Positions 1 to 11,956 of a stretch of DNA of 64,000 nt are shown here, in pieces. The position numbers and the translations under genes were made by a program. The DNA is from Thiocystis violascens DSM 198 (GTDB taxonomy: Bacteria > Pseudomonadota > Gammaproteobacteria > Chromatiales > Chromatiaceae): NCBI RefSeq assembly GCF_000227745.2, contig NC_018012.1:4151412-4215411 (forward strand). Direction: 5' to 3'. Every line of letters starts with the position of its first letter. Position 1 is the first letter of the stretch. The notes below the pieces were generated by a model that ran no database searches, was not told the origin of the DNA, and saw only the letters and a program-made list of their open reading frames with translations.

Positions 1-776
1 GAGCCGGGCGACATGATGGCGCCAGCCTTGGGATGCGTCTCGACCGCCTGCCGGAACATCTCCTCGGGGGAGAAATTGAAGGCTGACAGCGCCGCGACCG
101 CCATGAAGGTCGCGCCGCACAGCAGCAGCACCGCCTTGATGATCTGCACCCAGGTGGTGGCGGTCATGCCGCCGAAGATCACATAGACCATCATCAGGAC
201 GCCGACGATGACCACGGCCATCCAATACTCCAGACCGAACAGAAGCTGGATCAGCTTACCGGCGCCGACCATCTGCGCAATCAGGTAGAAGGCGACCACG
301 ACCAGCGAGGAGATCGCCGCCATGGTGCGGATCTGGGTCTGACCGAAGCGGTAGGAGGAGACGTCGGCGAAGGTGAACTTGCCCAGGTTACGGATCTGCT
401 CGGCGATCAGGAACATGATGATCGGCCAGCCGACCAGGAAGCCGATGGAGTAGATCAGACCGTCGTAGCCGGAGGCGAACACCAGGCCGGAGATGCCCAG
501 GAAGGAGGCGGCGGACATGTAGTCGCCGGCGATGGCCAGACCGTTCTGGAAGCCGGTGATGCCGCCGCCCGCGGTATAGAACTCCTTGGCGGTACGGGTG
601 CGCTTGGCCGCCCAGTAGGTGATGCCCAGGGTTGCCGCGACGAACGCGACGAACATGTAGATGGCCGTCATGTTCACCGACTGTTGCTCGACGGCGCCGG
701 AAAGTGCTGGCGCGGCCACGAGCATGAAGGGGGTCAGCAGGGCGAGCAGGACGCCCCAGATCGCGAAGCGCTTCAT
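1..776 (-). CDS. actP: Cation/acetate symporter ActP (N-terminal part, cut by window edge)
   Basis: Inner-membrane sodium:solute symporter (SSSF) that takes up acetate with a cation. About 258 residues are visible, from the ATG at 776 to the window edge. They begin with an uncleaved or signal-like hydrophobic stretch (MKRFAIWGVLLALL), followed by the family's typical FYTAGGGITGFQNGLAIAGD segment with MSAASFLGISG directly after it, then several hydrophobic helices. The start ATG overlaps the stop of the upstream yjcH-like gene as ATGA, so the two are one translationally coupled transcript. The yjcH-actP order is the standard one; acs, the usual third member, is not in the window. Family assignment is firm; acetate specificity is inferred from the yjcH neighbour. 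Confidence 0.93.
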   Translation of the reverse strand, partial: MKRFAIWGVLLALLTPFMLVAAPALSGAVEQQSVNMTAIYMFVAFVAATLGITYWAAKRTRTAKEFYTAGGGITGFQNGLAIAGDYMSAASFLGISGLVFASGYDGLIYSIGFLVGWPIIMFLIAEQIRNLGKFTFADVSSYRFGQTQIRTMAAISSLVVVAFYLIAQMVGAGKLIQLLFGLEYWMAVVIVGVLMMVYVIFGGMTATTWVQIIKAVLLLCGATFMAVAALSAFNFSPEEMFRQAVETHPKAGAIMSPG

Positions 777-1081
777 TGGAGATCCTCGCGGATGGCTTTG
801 GTCAGGGCATCGAACTTGCCGTTGGCCTTGGAGACGTAGAGTCCGGTCAGGATGAACGAGGCAACGATGATGATGACGCCGACCGGGATGCCGACCGTGG
901 TCACGGCGCCCTCGGAGATCGGGGTGCCCAGCAGGCTAGGCGCGAAGGCGATGACCAGGATAAAACCGTAATACATCGCCAACATGAGGACCGTCAGGTT
1001 CCAGGCGAAACACTTGCGTGAACACACCAGCTCCTGATAGCGAGGATGCGCCTTGATGGCGTCGACCGAGGCTTGCTGCAT
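773..1081 (-). CDS. yjcH: DUF485 membrane protein (YjcH family)
   Basis: Small inner-membrane protein of 102 residues with two hydrophobic helices (about residues 28-50 and 62-85) and a charged C-terminal tail. The N-terminal half carries the DUF485 pattern in which a short helix with HPRYQELVCSRKCFAWNL precedes the first membrane span. DUF485 proteins are encoded with ActP-type symporters and probably act as an accessory subunit, but no biochemical role is settled. Its stop TGA shares bases with the actP start codon, which marks the pair as an operon. A promoter should lie in the 400 bases upstream, but I could not pick a convincing one. Confidence 0.9.
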   Translation of the reverse strand: MQQASVDAIKAHPRYQELVCSRKCFAWNLTVLMLAMYYGFILVIAFAPSLLGTPISEGAVTTVGIPVGVIIIVASFILTGLYVSKANGKFDALTKAIREDLQ

Positions 1082-1483
1082 TGGGTAGTCCTAAAATGAA
1101 GTGAATGGGATGATCGAGAGTCAGGCGGCGCAACGGGATCCCGGCCTGGGATTCCGCTGAAAAACACGCGCGCGCAGTGTCGCCCCGCGTACTCGTGAGA
1201 CGAGTACGACGCCTCTCTGTGATGTTATTGTTGATTGCGCACGCGCGATCCGGGCAGGGGGCGATTGTGTTGGTGCGTCGTGCAAAGAGTCAATGGGTGG
1301 AGCGCTTCTATTTATCTATCCGTTGTATTGGTTTCGTCGCGCGCGCCGGGATCGGCGCTTGGCAACTGCTCATTCTCCGTTCCCGATTTCTGAGCAGCAT
1401 CGTTGTCGAACTGATTCTTCGATCGTCACTTTCGTCCCCTTGGGAGCGGGGCGTTCCGCCTTCGCTCCCAAAGCGATGAGTCT
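1082..1483. other. Intergenic region upstream of yjcH-actP
   Basis: About 400 bases without a supported gene. It must hold the promoter of yjcH-actP (leftward) and the 5' leader region of no other gene, because the DHOD-like gene also reads leftward and ends at its right edge. The only clear structure is the palindromic element at 1441-1470. Open frames here have no recognisable protein features. Confidence 0.6.
1441..1470. repeat. Palindromic repeat, family C (terminator-like)
   Basis: The arms TGGGAGCG (1441-1448) and CGCTCCCA (1463-1470) pair, and GGCG/CGCC pair again inside. An inverted and closely similar copy lies at 54010-54036, so this is an interspersed repeat and not only a local hairpin. 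It sits just 3' of the DHOD-like gene and could also end that transcript, although there is no T-run. Confidence 0.6.
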
Positions 1484-2500
1484 CTAAACTCGCACGCCCG
1501 CGGCGACACTGTAGCTATCCAGGACGTTGAGATAGTTGGCCCGCTCGAATTCGGCCGGATTGGGCACCGTCAGCGCGCTGACGCGGCCACGGAAATCGTC
1601 GACGGACTCGAACCCCTGTTCGGACATCCAGTCCTGGATTCCGGTCAGAATCAGGGCGGTATACGCCGGCCCCTTCTGCAGCAGGACGCTACACAGATGC
1701 ACCACGTCGGCACCGGCGAGCAGCAGCTTGATGGCGTCCTCGGCGGTATGAATGCCACCGGTGGCGCCGAGCGAAAGACCTTCGTGACGTCCGTGGAGGA
1801 TGGCGATCCAGCGCATCGCGAGCAGGATCTCCGCCGAGGTCGAGGGACGCAGGGTCGATTGCAGCCGCAAGCCCTGAATGTCGATATCCGGTTGATAGAA
1901 ACGGTTGAAGAGTGCCACGCCGTTGGCGCCGGCCGCGGCCAGTCGGCTGACCATGTTACCGACCGAGCTGAAGGCGGAGGAGAGTTTCATGTTGATCGGG
2001 ATCTGCACATGGCCGCGCAGCTCGCGCAGCAGGCTCAGATAACGCTCCTCGACCTGCGCGCCGGTCTGTCCGATATCGCCGGCGACATAGTAGACATTCA
2101 ATTCCAGCGCGTCGGCCCCGGCCTGCTGAAGGTCGGTGGCGTGCTTGATCCAGCCGCTGGGGGTGACGCCGTTGAGGCTGGCGATGACCGGAATCTCCAG
2201 CGCTTCCTTGAGCTTGCGGATGTGGTCCAGATATTGGTCGAGCGCATTGTCGAAGTCCCGATGCGCGGGCAGGAAACCCTCGCCGATCTCGGCGAACCCT
2301 GTCTCCTGTTGATGCAGAAAGCGCACCATGGATTCGGATTCGGCGGTGATGGCCTCCTCGAACAGCGACCACATGATGATGGCCGCCGCGCCGTTGTCCT
2401 CCAGTTCGCGCGCGATACTGACGCTTTTCGACAGCGGGGAGGCGGAGGGGACCAGCGGATTCTTGATCGTCAGTCCGAGATACTTGGTCGTCAGGTTCAT
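1484..2500 (-). CDS. Dihydroorotate dehydrogenase-like flavoprotein
   Basis: A 338-residue FMN-binding TIM-barrel protein of the dihydroorotate dehydrogenase superfamily. Visible landmarks are the N-terminal LGLTIKNPLVPSASPLS, the strand with IPVIASLNG, the ALELNVYYV strand that replaces the ELN segment of true PyrD, IPINMKLSS for the lysine strand, and the phosphate-binding ATGGIHTAEDAIKLLLAGADVV. The family's catalytic Cys/Ser loop is not conserved in the PyrD form, so I do not call it PyrD. It lies downstream of nifJ on the same strand with a 200-base gap, an association that suggests a redox role linked to pyruvate:ferredoxin oxidoreductase; that role is inference. Confidence 0.85.
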   Translation of the reverse strand: MNLTTKYLGLTIKNPLVPSASPLSKSVSIARELEDNGAAAIIMWSLFEEAITAESESMVRFLHQQETGFAEIGEGFLPAHRDFDNALDQYLDHIRKLKEALEIPVIASLNGVTPSGWIKHATDLQQAGADALELNVYYVAGDIGQTGAQVEERYLSLLRELRGHVQIPINMKLSSAFSSVGNMVSRLAAAGANGVALFNRFYQPDIDIQGLRLQSTLRPSTSAEILLAMRWIAILHGRHEGLSLGATGGIHTAEDAIKLLLAGADVVHLCSVLLQKGPAYTALILTGIQDWMSEQGFESVDDFRGRVSALTVPNPAEFERANYLNVLDSYSVAAGVRV

Positions 2501-2700
2501 GGCTGGCTAAACCTCATGGTTCCGTGAATTAGCGTGAGCGAAAAAGCGTGTGGCGGGCGCTCCAGCTTCCCTTGCCCAGAGGACGGGAGAGACCGGGCGC
2601 GTCCGACCAGCCGCCGTCGACAGTGAGTCGGCATGACGGCTGGCCGGGTGCCTGAATGTGTCTTGGCCAGGATCGACTGGCCATTCATCGGGCCGCCCGC

Positions 2701-6288
<3,588 letters not shown>

Positions 6289-6538
6289 CGATCTGTCCCG
6301 CAAAAAGTGGAAAAAAGGATCCCGGCGAGGCGAAAATGCCGCGCGACACGGCGAAGGTGGCATTGCCCGAACGCGGTCGTATGGATGGTTGGAGCAACTC
6401 AGGCCAGGCGGGAGTCAAGGAATCGCGGCAACTATAGCCCGAAACCAAACCTTTTTGGTGATGCTCTTTGCGGGCTTGTCGGATAAATCGATCATGGCAT
6501 GATGCGGGTCATTTTCAGTCGCGTGGTGAGTATCAACG

Positions 6539-7030
6539 ATGTCAATTCAGGAACAAGGCCCAGGGTTCGCGCTCAGACCCATGCGCGGCGAGGATCTTGC
6601 CGCGGTCGGGGCGGTCGAGCGCGCGGCCTACGCGTACCCCTGGAGCGACGAGATTTTCCAGGACTGTCTACGGGTCGGTTACTGCTGCTGGGTCGGCGAG
6701 ATCGCTCGGGACATCGTCGCGCACGGGATCATGTCGGTTGCCGTCGGCGAATGTCACATCTTCAACCTCTGCGTGCATCCGCGCTGTCAGCGCCAGGGTC
6801 TGGGCCGCGCACTGTTGCGTCATCTGCTGTCGCTCGCGCTCAAGCGCAAGGCCGACACCGCCTTTTTGGAAGTGCGGGCCTCCAACAGCGGCGCGCGCGC
6901 GCTTTATGTCTCGGAAGGGTTCTGCGAGATCGGCACCCGCCGCAAGTATTATCCGGCGGGCAAGGGCCGCGAGGACGCCACGGTGCTGGCGAAGGAATTG
7001 CGAAGTCCTGATTTTGGCGAAGGTGTGTAA
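6539..7030 (+). CDS. rimI: GNAT N-acetyltransferase, RimI (ribosomal protein S18 alanine acetyltransferase)
   Basis: A 163-residue GNAT enzyme expected to acetylate the N-terminal alanine of ribosomal protein S18 from acetyl-CoA. The acetyl-CoA loop is RCQRQGLGRALLRHL (motif A, Q/RxxGxG/A) after HIFNLCVHP, and the C-terminal half has the RimI signature LEVRASNSGARALYVSEGF followed by the R-x-x-YYP segment. It is monocistronic and divergent from nifJ, separated by 250 bases. The neighbouring tsaB seen beside rimI in many bacteria is absent here. Confidence 0.9.
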   Translation: MSIQEQGPGFALRPMRGEDLAAVGAVERAAYAYPWSDEIFQDCLRVGYCCWVGEIARDIVAHGIMSVAVGECHIFNLCVHPRCQRQGLGRALLRHLLSLALKRKADTAFLEVRASNSGARALYVSEGFCEIGTRRKYYPAGKGREDATVLAKELRSPDFGEGV

Positions 7031-7131
7031 CTCGGTCTGGGCTTCGGGGCGCTGGAGCCATTGGCTCACGCCTGTCCGCCCAAACCGATCGGGCGACAGT
7101 CAGCGATCAGGGCGGAGGCGTGACATCAGGA

Positions 7132-7494
7132 TTAGCGGAAGCCCCAGCGCAGGGCGGAGGCCCCGTGACCGATGCTTTGCGCCGCATCGCCGATCGAGCC
7201 GATGCCATTGGCGACATTCGAGGTATTGCGGCCAAACACCTCGGTATCCTCGGTCCGATTCATGACCCGTACCCGATTATCCGTCAGATCGGCGTTGCTG
7301 TTCATGAGCCGCGAACGCGCGCGGGATTCGCGATCGATGGCCCCGGCGGCGGCATGGTTGACATCGGCCTGGCTGCGCAGCACTTCGTTATAGGCGCTAT
7401 TGCCGTAGACATTGAAGTTATCGGCGGACACGGCGGAGGCCGACAGCAGCAGCGCGACGGCGGCGATACCGCCAAAGAGTCGATTGATGGTCAT
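7132..7494 (-). CDS. Secreted protein of unknown function
   Basis: A 120-residue protein that starts with a clear Sec signal peptide (MTINRLFGGIAAVALLLSASAVSA, cleavage probable before DN). The mature part is small, polar and rich in Asn, Ser and Arg, with no cysteines, no membrane span and no domain I recognise. It is convergent with rimI and divergent from the Rieske gene. Function unknown; the signal peptide and codon usage make it a likely real gene. Confidence 0.6.
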   Translation of the reverse strand: MTINRLFGGIAAVALLLSASAVSADNFNVYGNSAYNEVLRSQADVNHAAAGAIDRESRARSRLMNSNADLTDNRVRVMNRTEDTEVFGRNTSNVANGIGSIGDAAQSIGHGASALRWGFR

Positions 7495-7572
7495 GGTTGG
7501 CTCCTCGATTCGGATTGCGATAAAAGTCGGGGTGTCCGTGCGGACGCGGTTTAAACGGAAAGCGCGATCAAT

Positions 7573-7953
7573 ATGTCAACTCTCCGCGATCAACGATTTT
7601 GGATCGGTCACAGCGAGCAACTGGTTGAGGGCGCCTATCTCCGGATCGATGCGACCTATGCCGGCGACCCAACCTCCTTACTCGTCTTTCGTTACAAGGG
7701 GCGGTGTCTTGCGTATCGAAATCTCTGCGTGCACATGCCGCGCGAGCTCGATTGCGAAAACGATATGATTTTTGACGAGACCGGTCAACTTTTGCGTTGT
7801 TCGATGCATGGGATCGTCTATGACCCGCTCACGGGCGAATCGCTCAGTACGCTCTGCAGCGGTCAGCGGCTGACGCCGGTCAGGGTGATGGAGGACGCGG
7901 AAGGAATCTGGATCAAGGATCGTCGGGTCAGGCCGCGGCCGGCGACGGTTTGA
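7573..7953 (+). CDS. Rieske [2Fe-2S] domain protein
   Basis: A 126-residue cytoplasmic protein that is essentially one Rieske domain. The ligands are visible as C52-x-H54 and C76-x2-H79, with 21 residues between the pairs, and the second box reads CSMHG followed by the usual YDPLTGE strand. There is no signal peptide, membrane anchor or catalytic domain, so it is a stand-alone electron carrier rather than the bc1 Rieske subunit. The IS5-family element inserted just downstream, which separates it from whatever gene followed. Redox partner unknown. Confidence 0.88.
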   Translation: MSTLRDQRFWIGHSEQLVEGAYLRIDATYAGDPTSLLVFRYKGRCLAYRNLCVHMPRELDCENDMIFDETGQLLRCSMHGIVYDPLTGESLSTLCSGQRLTPVRVMEDAEGIWIKDRRVRPRPATV

Positions 7954-8025
7954 GGCCGGAGCGCCGAGCCCGGATTTCCCGTCCATCCCATTCGACTGGG
8001 CTCATGACAGGCCTCGAGAGCCTCA

Positions 8026-9219
8026 GAGGGTGTAGACAAAAATAATTGAGCTGCTATTTGTATACCAGTCTACAACTGAGCTGGTGTGCGCTGATGTCGA
8101 AAGCTGGTCGTCCCCCCAAGATTCACGAGGCGGAGCAAGCGGTATTGCGTCAAATTGTCACGGATCGCCCGACCTCCACGCTGTCAGAGATTGCCCGGGA
8201 ACTCGCGGCACGGACGGGAATCGAGGCTCATGAAGCCACGATTCGCAAGTCCTTGCGGGAGGCGGGCGTCACGCGCCTCCGGGGCGAGAGTGGTCTCGAG
8301 GCGCAAGCGCGCGCAACGCCGCGTCGGTATGGGTATACGGATGCGCATCGTCGCCACGACCCCGACCAAAGCTACCCAAGTTGTCTGACCGATGCGGAGT
8401 GGGACTTGGTCGCCGCTCTCTTTGAGATGCCGGGCGGGCGGGGTCAACCGCCCCGCGTGTCGCGCCGGAGCATCCTGGAGGCGTGTTGCTACGTGGTGCG
8501 CACGGGGTGCGCGTGGCGGATGCTGCCGCACGATTTCGCGCCTTGGCAGAATGTCTACAAGACGTTTCGCCGTTGGAGTGCGGCTGGGAAGTTTGAGCAG
8601 ATGCATGATCGACTGCGGGGGCAATGGCGCGAACGCGAGGGGCGTGAGATCGCGCCGACGGCGGCGGTGCTGGATGCGCAATCGACCCGCGGCTCGCCGC
8701 AGGGTGGACCGAGCGGCTTTGATGCGGGCAAGCAGGTCAAGGGGCGCAAGCGCAGCCTGGTGGTCGATACCTTGGGGTTCGTGTTGGCGGTGAGCGTGGT
8801 CGCGGCCAATCTTCAGGACCGCGATGCCGCCTCGGGCGCCGTCGCTGACGCGGCCGCCAAGTACCCCCAGATCAACACGCTGTTTGTCGATAGCGCCTAC
8901 GCCGGTCAATTTGCCCAAACCACCGAGCAGACCCACGCGATCCGCGTGGAAGTCGTGCGCCATCCAGCCAACAAAAGCGTTGGCTCCTGGCACGTGGACG
9001 GGGCGCCTGACCGAGTGGTGATCGCCAACGCCGACGGCTTCGTTCCGCTGCCGAAGCGCTGGGTTGTCGAGCGCACCCATGCGTGGAATGAGCGTGCCCG
9101 TCGATTGATCATGCATCATGACCGTCTGCCAGCGGTCTCCGAAACCTGGGTTTGGCTGGCGGAGGCGCGCATCCTGCTGCGGCGGTTGACCACAACGGTT
9201 TGATTTTGTCTACACCCTC
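8026..9219 (+). mobile_element. Complete IS5-family insertion sequence (copy 1)
   Basis: A 1194-bp element with perfect terminal inverted repeats GAGGGTGTAGACAAAA at both ends, flanked by the trinucleotide TCA at 8023-8025 and 9220-9222. A TNA duplication is typical of IS1031/IS427-type members of the IS5 family. It encodes one uninterrupted transposase. A second copy with the same end and the same protein starts at 63534 in the opposite orientation. Confidence 0.93.
8094..9203 (+). CDS. IS5-family transposase
   Basis: DDE transposase of 369 residues. The N-terminal ~65 residues form a helix-turn-helix DNA-binding segment (KSLREAGVT end). It is followed by the DUF4096-type insertion domain (LTDAEWDLVAALF ... 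GCAWRMLPHDF) and the catalytic triad D194 (VLDAQSTRG), D266 (LFVDSAYAG) and E326 (VVERTHAWNERARR). I chose the ATG at 8094 (MSKAGRPPK); an in-frame TTG at 8046 would add 16 residues. The frame is intact, so the element may be active. The visible C-terminal 147 residues of copy 2 are identical. Confidence 0.93.
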   Translation: MSKAGRPPKIHEAEQAVLRQIVTDRPTSTLSEIARELAARTGIEAHEATIRKSLREAGVTRLRGESGLEAQARATPRRYGYTDAHRRHDPDQSYPSCLTDAEWDLVAALFEMPGGRGQPPRVSRRSILEACCYVVRTGCAWRMLPHDFAPWQNVYKTFRRWSAAGKFEQMHDRLRGQWREREGREIAPTAAVLDAQSTRGSPQGGPSGFDAGKQVKGRKRSLVVDTLGFVLAVSVVAANLQDRDAASGAVADAAAKYPQINTLFVDSAYAGQFAQTTEQTHAIRVEVVRHPANKSVGSWHVDGAPDRVVIANADGFVPLPKRWVVERTHAWNERARRLIMHHDRLPAVSETWVWLAEARILLRRLTTTV

Positions 9220-9385
9220 TCAGGACGAACGGGAAATCCTCCGCGCGCTTGGCGGTCTGATCGCCTGACGATGTTTATCTGAAGTCGATACGTGTTGATC
9301 CTGAACGCCTGAGGTGCTGCTGTACTGGCGACAAGCGAAACCGCACGGTATTGCGCCTGTGCGGTTCCATCTGACGGTTGCTGGT

Positions 9386-10675
9386 TCAGGCGCCCATGGC
9401 GCGTTTCAGATCGCCCTCGGCATCGCCGCCGGTGAGCCGCAGATCATAGCGTTCCTGCAGAATGGCGAAGACGTTGGGCGTAACGAAGGCTGGCGGATTC
9501 GGGCCGAGCGTGATGCCCTTGACCCCGAGACTCAGCAGCGTCAAAAACACGGCCACGGCCTTCTGCTCGAACCAACTGATGACCAGCGTCAGTGGCAGGT
9601 CGTTCACGCCGCAGTTAAACGCCTTGGCCAGCGCCACCGCGACGGCGATCGCGCCATAGGCGTCATTGCACTGACCCATGTCCATTAGACGCGGCAGGCC
9701 CAGATGCTCGCCATAATCGTGATCGCGGATGCGGAACTTGCCGCAGCCGAGCGTCAGGATGAATGAATCCTTCGGCGTGGCCTGCGCATAGTCGCTGAAG
9801 TAGTTGCGGCCCTTCTCGGCACCGTCGCAACCGCCGATGACGAAGAAATGGCTGATCTGGCCGGCCTTGACGGCATCGACGATGGTCTGGGCCCGGTCGA
9901 GCAGCACGGTGCGATGGAAACCAACCGTGGATTCTCCCACGATGTGTTCCTCGCAAGGCTCGCAGCGACGCGCTTCCTCAATGACCGCCGAAAAATCCTC
10001 GTCCAGACGCTGACCGCCCGGCACCGCCGTGGCGCGCATGGTGAAGAGCCGGCCTTTGTAGCTGTCGGGCGGGATCAGCACGCAGTTGGTGGTCACGACC
10101 ACGGGGCCGGGGAAGGCCGCGAATTCCTTCTTCTGATTCTGCCAGGCGCCGCCATAATGCCCCGCCAGGTTCGGATGCTGCTGGAACTTCGCGTACATGT
10201 GGGCCGGCAGCATTTCGCCGTGGGTGTAGACCTTGATATCGGTGCCCTTGACCTGTTCGAGCAGGTTCCAGAGATCCACCAGATCATGCCCCGAGACCAG
10301 AATCCCCGGTCCCGCCTGGGTGCCTTCCCTGACCTTGATCGGCGCGGGCTTGCCGAAGGATTCAACGTGGCCCTCGTCGAGCAGTTCCATGACCCGCAGA
10401 TTCATCTCGCCGCACTTGAGACAGAGTTCCAGCAGGGTCTCCACGTCGAAGTTGACGTTGGTCATGGTCGCGAACAGGGCTTCCTCGATGAAGGACGAGA
10501 CCTGCTCGTCGAATTTACCCATTCTCCGGGCGTGATGGGCGTAGGCGGCCATGCCCTTGAGTCCGTAGAGCAGGGTTTCCTGAAGCGACTGGACATCCGC
10601 GTCCTTGCCGCACACGCCGGGGGAGCTGACGCAGGCGGTCTGGCGGAAGGTTTGTTCACACTGATTGCAATACAT
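9386..10675 (-). CDS. hcp: Hybrid cluster protein Hcp, short class
   Basis: Cytoplasmic Fe-S protein (429 residues) with the hybrid 4Fe-2S-2O cluster; Hcp proteins reduce nitric oxide or hydroxylamine and drive S-nitrosylation signalling. The N-terminal cluster ligands are C3, C6, C15 and C22 (CX2CX8CX6C). The hybrid-cluster ligands sit in SGHDLVDLWNLLEQ, THGEMLPAH, TTNCVLIPP, GGCDG, LTLGCGKFR and DMGQCNDAYGA. Relative to E. coli Hcp it lacks about 120 residues between the N-terminal ligands and TNVNFD, as in the known short class missing one three-helix bundle. I start at MYCNQCEQ (10675), not ten codons upstream. No hcr reductase gene is adjacent. A palindromic regulator site lies 81 bases upstream. 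Confidence 0.95.
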   Translation of the reverse strand: MYCNQCEQTFRQTACVSSPGVCGKDADVQSLQETLLYGLKGMAAYAHHARRMGKFDEQVSSFIEEALFATMTNVNFDVETLLELCLKCGEMNLRVMELLDEGHVESFGKPAPIKVREGTQAGPGILVSGHDLVDLWNLLEQVKGTDIKVYTHGEMLPAHMYAKFQQHPNLAGHYGGAWQNQKKEFAAFPGPVVVTTNCVLIPPDSYKGRLFTMRATAVPGGQRLDEDFSAVIEEARRCEPCEEHIVGESTVGFHRTVLLDRAQTIVDAVKAGQISHFFVIGGCDGAEKGRNYFSDYAQATPKDSFILTLGCGKFRIRDHDYGEHLGLPRLMDMGQCNDAYGAIAVAVALAKAFNCGVNDLPLTLVISWFEQKAVAVFLTLLSLGVKGITLGPNPPAFVTPNVFAILQERYDLRLTGGDAEGDLKRAMGA

Positions 10676-10755
10676 GGAAACCTCTGGATCTGAAAAATGG
10701 CTCAAGGAAAATCGGCGCGCGGGGGAGAGTGTCGCGGGAGCGGAGTTGGATGGCC

Positions 10756-10769
10756 TTGACCAAGGTCAA
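10756..10769. promoter_or_regulatory. FNR/Dnr-type operator upstream of hcp
   Basis: TTGACCAAGGTCAA is a perfect 14-base palindrome of the form TTGAC-N4-GTCAA, close to the FNR/Dnr/NnrR consensus TTGAT-N4-ATCAA. It lies in the 317-base gap between hcp (leftward) and the lipoprotein gene at 10993 (rightward), about 81 bases before the hcp start, a usual activator position. hcp is a standard target of Dnr/NnrR/FNR regulators that respond to NO or anoxia. The rest of the gap shows no other feature I can support. Confidence 0.75.
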
Positions 10770-10992
10770 GTCACTTCTGGCGTGTGTTGCTTCGAACCGA
10801 ATCCTTGGCGTTGGAGATGCCAGGGCGCGCCCGCATTTATAATCATGGTGAAGAGGCGTGTGAATGGCCGTTGAACCTGCGTTCAACCGCGTCCAGAGCG
10901 AAAAACGTCGTTTTCAGCCTTTTCCAGCGTCGCGACCGCCCTGCGCGATCGGCGAGACGCAGTGACAATGTCTGTCCATAGGAGCTAAAGCG

Positions 10993-11229
10993 ATGAAACT
11001 GATGACGATTTCGATAACCCTGCTGGCGGCCGCCTCAATCGCCGCCTGCGGCACCACCACCGCCTCGCGGACGGGGAGCGGTGCCGCGCTCGGGGCGGCC
11101 ACCGGCGCGGCGATCGGTTCATTGAGCGGCGACGCCGGGAAGGGCGCGCTCATTGGCGCGGGAGCCGGGGCGCTGGGCGGGTACGTTCACGATCGCAACG
11201 AGAAGAGCAAAGAGCGGCAGCGGTGGTAG
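10993..11229 (+). CDS. Glycine-zipper lipoprotein
   Basis: A 78-residue protein with a lipoprotein signal peptide ending at the lipobox AAC (Cys19), followed by Gly/Ala-rich repeats of the glycine-zipper type (GAALGAATGAAIGSLSGDAGKGALIGAGAGALGGY) and a charged C-terminus. Glycine zippers of this form insert in the outer membrane or pack as helical hairpins; SlyB/OsmB-like proteins are the nearest known theme. A paralogue with the same layout is encoded at 60069-60305. Exact role unknown. RBS AGGAGC lies nine bases before the ATG. Confidence 0.82.
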   Translation: MKLMTISITLLAAASIAACGTTTASRTGSGAALGAATGAAIGSLSGDAGKGALIGAGAGALGGYVHDRNEKSKERQRW

Positions 11230-11370
11230 GCGGACAGCGGAGCCCGTCGGCCTCGGACGCCGGGTTCCGTTGGCACAATCCCGCTTGCGCCTAATCCGAA
11301 TGTTTCATGAAGCCGCTGGCAGATCCAGAAACCGATGATCGCTGTCGGTTTCGGCGGCGATCCGGAGCGT

Positions 11371-11390
11371 GACGGGGTCTTGACCCCGTC
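11371..11390. terminator. Stable hairpin between lipoprotein gene and DUF971 gene
   Basis: GACGGGGT and ACCCCGTC pair perfectly around a CTTG loop. It could end the transcript of the lipoprotein gene, but it has no T-run and lies about 140 bases after the stop, so it may equally be a small repeat. Confidence 0.35.
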
Positions 11391-11484
11391 CGGTTTAGGA
11401 GAAAGCCGCTATCGCCAGCGTTGCGGTTCGTCGATCGCCCCCCATTTGGCATCCATCACTCACGGTTTGCGATAAAACCCGCTC

Positions 11485-11919
11485 ATGGACCAACATCCAC
11501 TCCCCACCGACATCCATCTGCACCAGCAATCCGGGGTGCTGGAACTTGCCTTCGACGATGGCGCGCGTTTCCGGCTGCCGTGCGAATACCTGCGGGTCTA
11601 TTCGCCCTCGGCCGAGGTCCGCGGTCATTCGCCCGCGACGGCCAAACTCCAGGTCGGCAAGGAGCGGGTAAAAATCACGGATATCCAGCCGGTCGGCCAG
11701 TACGCGATCAAGCTCTTTTTCGACGACGGGCACCACTCCGGTCTCTATGACTGGCAGTATCTCTACAAGCTCGGCCGCGCCTGGCAGCCGTTGTGGTTCG
11801 AGTATCTGACCAAGCTCAGGGATGCGGGTCATGCCCGACGCGATCCCGACCCCTTCGACGAACTCAAGGCACGGGGCGAGGCGCCGTCGGAGTTGCCCGC
11901 CGGCACCACGGCGGTTTGA
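11485..11919 (+). CDS. DUF971 protein (gamma-butyrobetaine hydroxylase-like N-terminal domain)
   Basis: A 144-residue cytoplasmic protein. Residues about 8-95 form the DUF971/GBBH-like N-terminal fold, with DIHLHQQSGVLELAFDDGARFRLPCEYLRVYSPSAE and the conserved GQYAIKLFFDDGHHSGLYDWQYL. The fold is associated with iron-sulfur or zinc binding in related proteins, and stand-alone bacterial members are of unknown role. It ends 37 bases before the sugar dehydrogenase gene on the same strand, so the two may be cotranscribed. Confidence 0.88.
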   Translation: MDQHPLPTDIHLHQQSGVLELAFDDGARFRLPCEYLRVYSPSAEVRGHSPATAKLQVGKERVKITDIQPVGQYAIKLFFDDGHHSGLYDWQYLYKLGRAWQPLWFEYLTKLRDAGHARRDPDPFDELKARGEAPSELPAGTTAV

Positions 11920-11956
11920 TCAGTCCGGATCGCGACGCGACACGAGGAGTAGATTC

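Larger units (their letters stand above)
7971..9239. repeat. Family B palindromic repeat, split by the IS5-family insertion
   Basis: The outer arms GGATTTCCCGTCC (7972 onward) and GGACGAACGGGAAATCC (9223-9239) pair with each other once the IS is removed. The rejoined element resembles the copies at 32767-32871 and 48436-48548, which share the CGTTCGTCC/GGACGAACG arms and the internal CATGACAGGC. The IS therefore landed inside a pre-existing REP-like palindrome. Confidence 0.7.

Noticed and set aside
1177..1479. Open frame of 100 codons upstream of yjcH
   Set aside because: Arg/Leu-rich without domain or RBS; its end is the family C repeat.
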